Source: Reclinomonas americana ATCC 50394
Taxonomy: Eukaryota > Jakobida > Jakobea > Jakobida
Length of the DNA stretch: 23,320 bases
Assembly: GCA_048213135.1 (NCBI GenBank)
Contig: PS015692.1
Coordinates: 1 to 23,320 of the forward strand
Reading direction: 5' to 3'
Shown: one piece after another, positions 1 through 10,300 of the stretch
Position numbering within the stretch: the stretch's first letter is position 1
How the letters are laid out: every line of letters starts with the position of its first letter
The notes under the pieces: generated by a model
Database searches by the model: none
What the model was told of the DNA's origin: nothing
What the model saw: the letters and a program-made list of their open reading frames with translations, nothing else
Made by a program: the position numbers and the translations under genes

Positions 1-384
1 ACTGTCCTTCCCTGTCTCCCTTCCTTCGTTACTCATTGTTCCTCGTCATTCCCTGCATTCTGCATTCCTCACGCTCTTCTCGTCACTTCTTTTTCTCTCC
101 CTCACGGTCCCTCCCTGTTTCCTTTCCTTCGTCTTTGATTGTTTGTGCTCTTTGCGTCACTTCTCTCTCTCCCTCACGGTGCTTCTCCCTTTCTTGCTTG
201 CCGACCTCCCCTCCTTCGCCTCCTCCTCCTCTCACTTCTGATTTCTAGTCTCTCTCGTTCATTCCCCCTTTTTTACCCTGGTTCTCTTGATACTTTTTCC
301 GTTCTGTGCACCGCGCTCTATGCATCCTCAGCTTCCCTTTCCTTCTTCCCCCTTCCACCCTTCCCCTTCCCCCCCCCCTCTCAG
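1..384 (+). other. Pyrimidine-rich intron (3' part) of the plus-strand gene ending at 499
   Basis: This stretch is almost entirely C and T on the plus strand, with degenerate repeats such as CTCACGGT and CGTCACTTC, and ends in CCCCCCCCTCTCAG. Open frames across it encode only Ser/Pro/Leu/Phe low complexity and are not credible proteins. It is best read as intron sequence leading to the exon at 385. Confidence 0.6.
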
Positions 385-499
385 GACCATGACCGTGGCC
401 GACGTCGTCCGCTGCGTCTCCCTGCTGGACCCCAACAAGGTGGCCGTGGTGCTGCCCGACGAATTCGCCCTTCTCATCGCACAGAATGTGAAGCATTGA
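385..499 (+). CDS. Last coding exon of an unrecognised plus-strand gene (partial)
   Basis: A long pyrimidine tract ends in CTCAG at 380-384 and is followed by GC-rich coding sequence ending in TGA at 497-499. The exon begins in phase (1 base completes a codon) and gives 37 residues, starting TMTVADVVRCVSLLD and ending LLIAQNVKH. The change from C/T-rich low complexity to balanced GC-rich codons, right after a strong acceptor, is what supports it. The upstream part of the gene lies outside the window. I do not recognise the family. The mix of short helices and strands could be the end of a small folded domain, but no function can be assigned. It converges on the large minus-strand gene, with 262 bases between stop codons. 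Confidence 0.6.
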
Positions 500-761
500 A
501 CGCGACACGAATGTTTCTTCTTTTGTATCAAAATGGCTCTCGCCACCGACTGGCTTTATGCATCATCATCATCATCAAAAATTTTGGCAACGTGGGGGAG
601 AAAAAGGATCAATACTACACAGAGTGAGGAGCAAAGAGGTCGGTGCGGCGAGAGCGCATGGCAGAACCTAATGGAAGGGAAGGAGCAGGGAAGAACACAT
701 CTACATCGACAGAGTCGATCGACAATAACAGAATGCAAAATGAGATTAGGGAGCGGCGTCG
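500..761. other. Convergent intergenic spacer
   Basis: The region lies between the TGA of the plus-strand gene (499) and the TAA of the minus-strand gene (762-764) and should hold both 3' UTRs. It contains a short CAT/ATC run near 560-575. I see no canonical AATAAA signal in the expected place on either strand and no gene. Confidence 0.6.
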
Positions 762-767
762 TTATTG

Positions 768-799
<32 letters not shown>

Positions 800-1355
800 T
801 TTGCCGTCTCCGCTCCTGCAACGCTGCAATCTCCTGCTGCAGCGTGCCGAGTGTCTTGCGCAACTCCTTGACGCTCTCCACCAGCGGCGCCACCAGCTGC
901 GTGTACGCCACACCCTCTGCCGTGCGATCGGGACGAGTCGTCACCGCCTCCGGCAGCACCTCGTGCACCTCCTCGGCAATGAAGCCGTGCTGCGTGCGCG
1001 AGTCGCCAATCATGTTGTACGTCACGCCACGGAGGTTGAGCACGCGCTGCAGCGACTCGGCGCCACCGAGCGTCACAATGTCGGTCTTGTAGCGCGCCGA
1101 ACTGGTGCTGAACAGGGTGCCGCGAATGAAAATGTCGCCGCTGTGGCCGTGGAAGATCACGTTGGAGCTCCACTTGGTGTCCTGCTCGGGGTGCGCCAGG
1201 TTTGGCGTCGAGAGGTGCGCCGAGAACACCGCCAAGTTGGCGCCGTCCACACCCAGCGACCAGCTCTTGGTGTTGTCGGCCGGTTGCGAGAAGACGAGCG
1301 ATGATGGCACTCCGTCGACCGCGCGAATGGTGAGCGGCTTGGCGAAGCGATGGAA
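762..1355 (-). other. Peptidase S74 / intramolecular chaperone auto-processing domain, last exon of the fibre gene
   Basis: The exon encodes 197 residues after acceptor TTCACAG. Exon residues 1-82 are beta-strand-like shaft. Then comes SSARYKTDI, matching the S74 signature S-x-x-x-x-K. The Ser (codon 1101-1103) and Lys (codon 1086-1088) are the expected catalytic dyad. Family landmarks follow in order: a leucine-rich segment, VTYNM, HGFIAEEVHEVLPEAV, and GVAYTQLVAPLVESVKEL, which runs into a short coiled coil and poly-Gln. In phage endosialidases and in MYRF, trimerisation triggers cleavage just before this Ser. Here that would release a C-terminal piece of 113 residues. The second motif position is Ser where Asp is commoner; the dyad itself is intact. 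Confidence 0.88.
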
Positions 1356-4300
1356 CTGTGAAGTGGGGAGAATGGGGAACGGGGTAAGGGAAAGGCGGAA
1401 GTGGAAGGGAAAGGGAAGGGAAAGGGAAAGGGGAAAGGAGAAGGAGAAGGGAAAGGGGAAGGGAAAGGGAAAGGGGAACGAGAAGGGAAAGGGGAAGTGC
1501 AAGGGAAAGGGGAAGGGAAAGGGAAAGGGAAAGGGGAAGGAGAAGGGGAATGAGAACAAGCTACGGAGCGCAATGCCATCTCTTCTGTTCTCTCTCTCTC
1601 TCTCTCCTTTACCGACTGATAGCGCACTCGAGACATACAACAATGCAAAAGAGTTCTCTCTTTCCATCACCGCCGGCATGCTTTGCCTATCCATCGCTCG
1701 CTCTATCTTCTTCTCACACTCTCTCGACAATCACCTCTCTTCTCAAGCTGTCATGGTGCAAGAACACTCTGAAACTGAATTGGGTTTTCATGCGTCCTCT
1801 CCTCATCAACATGAATGGCCATCTGTCTCCCACACACTCTCTCGTTTCTGCACCCCGTACTCGATACCCTCGCTCTCTTCCTACGACATGCATGCGCCAT
1901 CTCGTCCCTCTTATCATTGTATCTCATCCCGGTGCTTCCGTTCTTTCGTCCACGGATCACAACACATGCACTCTTGTCCGCATCCCTCCCTCTCTGCCTC
2001 ACACCAACTACTCGCACCCTTATTCTCTCTCTTAGCCATTCCCTCGCTCTCTTCTTCCAACACATTTAAAACGCATGCGCCATCTCGTCCTTTTTGTCTT
2101 GTATCTCTCAGCGGCTCAATTCTCGCAATAGCTCTCCTCATTTCCTCCCTTTCTCATTTCTCTCTTCCTCCCTCTTCTTTCTTTCCCTCTTCCCCCTTCT
2201 CCCCTTCTCCCTTCCCCCCTTCTCCCTCTTCTCCCTCTTCTCCCTCCAACTCACCCCTTGCGTGCATCCATCCACCCCGAGGCTGCTCACGTGCAGCGAG
2301 CTGGAGGAGCGGAAACCATCGACACGCCACTGCAGCGGCGACACATCCGTGTCGGCGCCAATGGCCACCGACGATGCGTTGATGCGCACCGGCGCCGAAG
2401 CGTTGCCCGACTGCAGCGCCAGCTCACGCGACACCGACGACGACAGCGCTTGCGCCGTGATGCGCGACGTGGTGGCCGACGTGATCACCGAGACGGCGCC
2501 GTTGAGGACGGTGCGCGTGGCCGGTGAGAGGACCACGTTGCCGTGCGGCGACGAGAGGCTCAGGCCGTCGAGCGTGGAGCGCAGCTCGCCATAGTTGCCG
2601 AGCGTCGTCAGCGACGACACGGTCACGTCGCGTCCGGCGGCGGCCTTCAGCGTCAGAGCACCCGCACTGCCAGACTGCAGCGTGAGGTCGCGAGTGCTGC
2701 GAATGACCTGGGCGCACGTCTGCAGAGTGCCGGAGGCCGGGCACAGGTTGAGGTTGCCGTTGACGGTGGAAATGAGGTTGTTGGCCGACGAAGGCGAAAT
2801 GACCACCACCGAGCAGTCGGCGCCGGTGAAGCCGGCGTCGCAAGTGCACGTGCCCGTGCTCATGTCGCACGAGCCGGCAGCGGAGCACTGGTTCGGGCAG
2901 GCGGCTGCAGGGCAGAAGAAAATGGCGTGAGTGAGTGAGTGAGCAAGAAAAGAGTGGAGGACGCAAGCACACGAAACTCGGCGTGGCCGGTCCGCTGCCA
3001 ATGGCCTGTGAGCCGCCGAGTGTCCATGTCAATGAGTTGTTGCCACCAGCGCGGGTGCCGAAGCGGTGACGCGAGCCGAGCACCGACTGCGCCTGCTGGC
3101 TGGAGAGCGCCAGTCGCAGCACATTGTGCTGCGTGCCCTGCACAAACTCCGTCGGCTGGCCCTGGTTGATCTCGCCCGGCGCAATGTTGTTGCGAGCGCC
3201 GTATCCCTGCTGCGCGGTAAAGTAGCCAGTGTTGCGGTAGCCAAAGGTAATCAAGTAGCCCGACTGCACGGCCGTCACATTGTCGACCAACGCCTGCAGG
3301 CTGCCCGGCGCCACAGAGCAGTCCGCGCCGCCGTAGCCACTGGTGCAAGTGCACACACCAATTGTGGTGTCGCACAGACCGCGCTCAGAGCAGCCCTTCG
3401 GGCACGTCTCTGTGTTTGGGAAAGGAGGGGAGAGAGTCGGTTAGTTTCGGGGGTAATGTCAGAGAAGCAATCAGCTACATCAACGCACTTTGCTCGCACG
3501 ACTGAATCGTCGCATCCGCAGTCACCGTCACGCCATTCAGCGTCCACGCCACCGATGCGGCTGTCAGCGGCACCGAGAACACGCCCGAGTGGCGTCCAGG
3601 AGCAAAGGCCGTCGGCTGACCACGATCTGTGGAACAGGGAATACAAAATGTCAGTGACGATGCGCTCCACTTGCCGCCTCGTGCTCCACAAGTCACTCAC
3701 CGGCCGTGTCGGCGAAAAAGTTGAGACTGCCAATCGGCAGCGGCACAGTGAAGCCGTTGCGATTGTCAAAACCAAACACAATGACTCGGCTCTCGCCAGT
3801 CAGGCGCGTGCACTCGGCAATCGGCTGCACCGCCGTCGGCGCCACCGCGCACGACAGACCGCGGAAACCGGGGAAGCAAGTGCATTGACCGATCAGCGTG
3901 TTGCACAGGCCATGACCACTGCAGTCGCTCGGGCACGGCACTGGTGCAGGGGAATGAGAACGATGAGCAGATAAGAAAAAAGCACGTGAGGAGGCGAACT
4001 ACGCAGTCACTCACCGACACAGCGCTTGTCGGCACGGGTGGCCGCCGCCTCGTTGCCGTCCAGGGCCCAGGTGACAGAGTCGACAAACGGAGCACGCAGC
4101 ACCGAGCGCTGGCGACCAACGTCGAACTTGCTGAGCAGCGTCACCGGGGACGACGCGCCAATGAGGAAGTTGGTCTCGTCGTTCGGCGCACTCGTCTTGA
4201 CCACCGTCGTGGGGTTCGAGTAGCCAAACACTGCCGTGAGCGCACCAGCGGCGTTCTCCTGCACGCACTCCAGCACCGGCACCAGTGATGCAGGCGCCGA

Positions 4301-7300
4301 CTCGCACGCGTCGCCAAAGTAGCCATCGGCACAGTTGCACTGGCCGCGCAGGGTGTTGCACGAGCCGTGGCCGTTGCACTCGAGCTCTTCGTCGGACACG
4401 ACGACGGTGGGGCACGACTGGGTGGTCTCCGGGAAGCCGCAGACGGTGCACGATTCTGAGGGGGGAATGGGAGGGGAAGGGATGAGAAAAGGGAAAGGAA
4501 AAGGGAAGAGAAAAGGGGAAGGAGAACGGGAAGGTGAACGGGAAGGAGAACGGGAAGGAGAACGGGAAGGGGAAGGGGAAGGAGGTGAGAGTAAGTGAGA
4601 GTGAGAGAGAGAGGTAAAGGGGAAGGCAGTGGGAGAGAGACACACAAAGAGAGAGGGAGAAAGAGAGAAAAGGATGAGATTGGAAACAGGAAAAGGGTCT
4701 CTGTCTCACTTTCTGTTGTCCTCTGTATCACTCTTCTCCCGTTTCTCGTCCTCCGCCCATCTCTGCTCCTCTTCTTCCAATATTCTTCATCCTGTTGCTC
4801 CGTTCTGTTCGATTCTCTCTTCTCATGATCCTCACTCTTCTTTTCTCGCTATCCGCTCTCCTCTATTTTCTCTTCGCTCTCGACATGCAATGTGCTCTTC
4901 CTCTCAATTCTCTGATCATCGTCTGCAGTATCTCCGTTGTTTCCTTCTCTCTTTCATCGCTCACATTCTCCTTCTTTCAAATCTCTCTCCTCTTCATCCC
5001 CTTCCTCGCCATCCACTCTTCTTTTCGTGCTCTTTTTCTCGCCATCCATCTTCTGACGCCATTGCTATCACTTTGTCTTTCCTTCTTACCCTCTCTTCCC
5101 CTCTCACCCTCCCTTCCCTCTCACCCTCCCTTTCCCTTCTGCCCCTCTCGACTCACCATCACACGAGGGGCTATCCGTCGCCGCGCGCACCACCTGACTG
5201 CCAATCATCCACGACACGCTCTGCGTAAAGGCCACCTGCACGGCACCAAAGACACGCGCACCGGCAACCGAGCGGCTGCTAAACACCGACGGCTGCGTCT
5301 GCGCCTCCAGCGGAGTGACTCCGTCCGAGCTCAGCAGCACATTGGCCGCGGTGCCGGCCGGCAGCACCACATTCACCGCGTTGGAGTTGATGTAGCCGAA
5401 AATGGCAAAGTAGCTGTCGACTTCGGCGTCGAAACGCACGCAATCCAGCTGTGGCACGACAGGCGCATCCGCCACACTGCAGTCCTCGCCACCAAAGCCC
5501 TGATCGCACTCGCACACACCGGCGACACACTCGCCGCGACCACTGCAGCTGTTGGGGCACGGCGTCTGGCACACCGGCGACTCGTCGCTGGCCACCGCCG
5601 ACAAGGTGAACAGACGCCACGCCGTCATGCCGTCCGACGTGCTCGGAGCCACTCGGGCCTCAAAGGCGTAGCTAAAGGTGCCCGGATAGAAGGTGATGGG
5701 CTGTGCACGCGACTGCGGTGACGGCAGGAACTGGTTGTTGTCGCCGACTGGGATGGTGCGCGCCACCGGGTTGGGGTTGCGGTAGCCGAAGCGAGCCACG
5801 CGGCCGAGCTCGGCGTCGTCGCGCACGCACTGCAGCGTCGGCACCACGTCGGCCAGCACCTTGCTGCAGTCATCGCCAAAGAAGGGATCCTTGCACTCGC
5901 ACTCGCCATACAGCGAGTTGCACGAGCCGTGCGCCGCATCGGTGCACCCGTTGGGGCACGTGCGCACACAGCGCGCAGCATTCAGCGTTGCCGTGGCCGT
6001 CAGTGAGCCCACTGTCCACGTGAGATCGCTGACCGGGTTGTACGGCACACGGAACACCTGGTGATGCTCGCCCGCCAGGAACAGGTCGGGCTGGCCGCGA
6101 TTCACCGTGCCCGGCGAGAAGAAATTGTCGCCTGCCGTCTGGTGAATACCACGAGTCTCCGTCGACGGGTTCGAGTAGCCAAACACGGCGGTGAGGGCGC
6201 CAGAGCGCGACTCCTCGAGGCACTCAAACACGGGCACAATCGGACCGACGGCCACACTGCACGTGTCGCCGGAGAAACCCGTCGAGCACGAGCACCGTCC
6301 AACCGTCTGATCGCACACGCCATGGTCGCCGCAGTCCTTTGCACACGGGTACAGGCAGCGCGGCGAGTCGGCCGAGGCGGTCAGTGCCGGCGAGTCGTCC
6401 AGCGTCCAGCTCACACGCGAGTCGGCACTGAATGGCACCTGGAACACGAAGCGGCGGCGGCCAGTGAAGAAGTTGACCGGCTGACCGGCGTTGACCGAGT
6501 CCGCGCCGTCCACCTGGTTGCGGGTACCGACGGCAATGGAACGCGGATATTGGTTGCTGTTGACGTAGCCAAAGTGCGCCACCAGCTGGCCGGCATTCGC
6601 CTGGTCGACCGACACGCACTCGAGAATCGGCTGCACCGTCTGCAGATCGATGCGCGAGCAATCGGCACCCGTCCAGCCCTTGTCGCACGCGCACTTCAGC
6701 GTCGAGTAGCTGCACGAGCCGTGGTCGCTGCAGAGCGAGCGCGGGCACTGAGCGGGGCACGTGACGGTGAAATCGGACGACGAGGTGGCCTGGAAGTTGT
6801 CGATGCGCCACGACAGCGACGAGTCGGCATCGTGCTCCGTGAGGAACACGGTCGGGTGGCTGCCGGGCTTGAACGACGTCGGTTGACCGAGGTCTGTGTG
6901 GAAGGGGGAATGAGAAAAGAGGTGCGTGGGGAAACGAGAGAAGAAATGGAATGCACACAAACCAGCATCGCCCGGAGAAAACTGGTTGTCGTTCTCGCCA
7001 ATCTGCACCGTGCGCGTCACCACATTCTCGCTGTCGTAGCCCCACACCGAGATCAGCGTGTTTGTGGTGGTGTTGACGAGGTTGCAGTTGAGACGCGGGC
7101 GCACTGGTGCCGTCGGCTGGCTGCAATCCAAGCCGCCAAAGCCCACGTTGCACTGGCACGAGCCGGCCACGCACGAGCCGCGCAGCGAGCAGTCATTGGT
7201 GCACGTCGATGCCAGCAGCGACACGTCGTGGCTGCCGCCGGTGAAAGCCAGGCCAAACGAATCCGATGCCACCGCGCTGCCGGCCGACGCGCCGCCAAAG

Positions 7301-10300
7301 AGCGACACGAAAATGCCATTGGCGGCGGAGCGGTCGGGCAGCGAGCGGCTGCTCGGCACCAGCTGCGAGCAGTCGGCGCCCGTGTAGTTCTTGAAGCACT
7401 GGCACACGCCGGAGACGCAGAATCCCTGTCCCGAGCAGCTGTTCGGGCAGGTGGTGCTCTTGCAAAAGTTGGTCGACGGGGGTGGGGAGAGGGTGTCAAT
7501 GAAGCGCAGGCCGTCGGAGAAGATGGCGAGGGAGGAGTCGGTGGAGTTGAGCTGCGCGACAAAAGGGGAAGGGGTTAAGGGGAAGGGGATGAAAGGGGAA
7601 GGGGATGAAGGGGGAAGGGATGAAAGGAGAAGGGATGGAAGGAGAAGGGATGAAATAAGGAAGGGATGAAATGGGGAAGGAAAGAAAGGGGAAGGGATGA
7701 AATGGGGAAGGGATGAAATGGGGAAGGGATGAGGAAGGGACAAGGAAGGGTTAAGATGAGGGATGATGGGGAAGGGGGGAAGGATGGAGAGAGAAGAGGA
7801 ACGAGAGCTGGAAGCAATGCAAGGGCTACAGAATTACGAGTTGATGAGAGACAACAAACGAGTGAGATAGAATCAGAGCGACATGACAGGGCGACGAAAG
7901 ACAGATTAAGCAAACGAAAACAGGAAAATAGAATACAGAGACACAATTGGGAAACAGGCACATTGCGGATGAGTAAAAAGAAGAGGCAGAAGGGGGAAGA
8001 AGCAGTGCGAGCAAGGTGAGGAACACCGAGCACGCTGACGGACCAGAGAAAGAGCGAGAAACGAATGGGAGACTAAAAACTGGGGAACGACAAAGAGAGA
8101 GTGAGCACATTCCCCTTTCCCAAACACAAACCTGCTTGAGTGCCCACTTGTCGACCGTCAACTCGTCAAACGTGGTGTCGCACGGAGTGTTGATCAGCGT
8201 ACGCGTGCGGTTCAGCAGCGTCTCCGTGTCGACCAGGCGCCGGGTGATGCGAGTGGTCTCGGTGGTGTACTGCGACGACAGTGTCGTCCAGGTCGAGTTG
8301 AGCATGTTGACCAGAGTCGTGGTGGTGCTGATCGAGGTCTCCAGTGTCGTGACATGCGTGGTGAGGTCGATGAAAGTCGAGTTCAGCGAGGTGACGTTGG
8401 TGCGCAGAGCGGCGATCTTGGGCGCACAGCACGACGACGCATCGTCGGCCAGCGTGGCAAAGCCGCCACGCACCGCCGAGGTGGAGGTGGTGCGCGGCTT
8501 GGCGTTGTTGGCGTACACGGCCAGCGAGCGGAACTCGGCGGCCGAGATGGTGGTGAAGCCGGAGCCGCTCGAGCGCGGATCGCTGTCGTTGTTGATGTCG
8601 CCCAGGGCCAGCGAGCCCTCACCGACCATCACACCCGACGTCGGACGGAAACGCCAGTCGAGGTTGGCGGGTTCGTCGGCCGAGGTCGAGTTGGAGCGGG
8701 AGAGGCGGCCGAGAATGATCTCGCCGTCGTGGTTCTCCACGTATAGTCCGCGGTCGGTGCCGTTGAAGCGCGCGCCAATGGCGGTGAAGATGAGAGTGGG
8801 TTGGTTGAGTTGCAGCTGCAACAGGGAAAGGGAAGTGGGTGAAGGAAGTGAGTGAAGAGAGAAGGAAAGGGGAAGGAAAAGGGGAAGGAAAAGGGGAAGG
8901 AAAGGGGAAGGAAGGGGAGGGAGACGAGAAGGAAGGGGATGGATGTTGGGATATAGTGTGTGGGGAGAGTGTGTGGGGAGAGTGTGTGGGGAGAGTGTGT
9001 GGGGAAGAGTGGGGGACGAGTGTGGGAGGGGAAGAGTGTGGGGGGAGAGTGTGGGGGGAGAGTGTGTGGAAGGGGTGGATGTGACAGAAGTTCAATTGGA
9101 GAGCGCAGCACAGTGACGATGATCAGTGAAGAAAACAAAGATTGGTGACACACAGCACAAGAGAATTGCAACGCAAAGGCCTTCTCGTGCAACTCCCCGC
9201 TCTCTCTTCTGCCCATCTCCGCAACGCAACTCCAGTGAATGGCGACAGAGCGAAAATCGACGACGAGTTGCCGTTGAGCTCCGTCGACAAGGCAGTGAGC
9301 TGCAGCTGTTCGCTCACTGGGCGCAAGAAGAATTCGTCAGTGAAAAAGTGAAAGAGACAAGAAACAGAGTGCTGGCAACGCACAATTCTTCTCAAACGTG
9401 TAGTTGATGTTGGGATCGGAGAAACCGCCACCAGCAGCTCTGGTATCGCGCGTCGTGTACGAAGAATGCGTGTCACCATCATCCACGGATAGATACTTGC
9501 CGCGTTTCGGAGGACCTACAGAGACAAGTGGTTGATAAATGGTCGAAGCTCTCGCGTTGAACCGAAATCGTACCTTGATTGATGGGCACTTCGGGCTGCC
9601 AACTCATTCGCGATGTACTGATCATGTTCGCCGATTGTATCATCGGAGCGTCGACACCATTGGAGCCCATAATCTGCAAGGCATAAGTGAGTGTGGCAGA
9701 AAAGAGGGAAGGGGAATACACACACCAACGCACCATCAAATCGTCGTTGGTGGTCCAGTTGCCACGGAGCGGCCAGTACGCCCACAGGAACTGCAGGCCG
9801 ATAAAGATGACCACAATGGCCACCACAATCCACATGGCAATCCAGATGCCACGGCGGCAGCACTGTGCGGGGGGATGAGATGAGCACGAAGTAGGAGAGG
9901 AGGGAGAGGGGGTTGGGAGAGAAGGGGAAAGAGAGAGAGAGAGAGAGGTCTGAATTGAAAGACTTGCCTTCTGACGGAACGGCTCAGCATCGGCGTAAGT
10001 CTTGTGGTGGTCCATGAAGTGGATCTCACGACGCGTGTCGTGCTGCGAGAACGAGCGCTGGCCGAAGAGGACGCGAAGACGGTGCTTCTCGGCATCGCGA
10101 ATGCCTGTGATGTGGAGGTGTGAGGATAGTGGGGAGGAGAGGAGAGAGGGAAGGACTGCTCACCAGGAATGTCGCTCTGCGCCGAGTGGTAGCTGCCTTC
10201 GTCCTCGCGACGAGGAGTCGAGTCGAAGCGAACCTCTCCGCGGGTAGCGAAGCTGATGAGACGGAGGAGGGTAAGCGAAACAGCAACAAACATGACAGAA

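Noticed and set aside
1105-2382. 425-codon plus-strand open frame
   Set aside because: It runs through the antisense of the S74 exon and then through GGGAAA and CTC tracts. The residues are Lys/Gly then Ser/Leu low complexity.
6061-7578. 505-codon plus-strand open frame opposite the EGF array
   Set aside because: It is the antisense shadow of GC-rich coding exons: Arg/Ala/His-rich, with no domain pattern, while the minus strand carries regular cysteine modules.
5104-7743. Single long open frame on the minus strand (879 codons) as a complete gene
   Set aside because: Its first ~60 codons are pyrimidine-tract intron and it reads through the 69-base intron 6962-6894. The EGF/FGYxN modules continue in exons on both sides, so it is part of a larger spliced gene.
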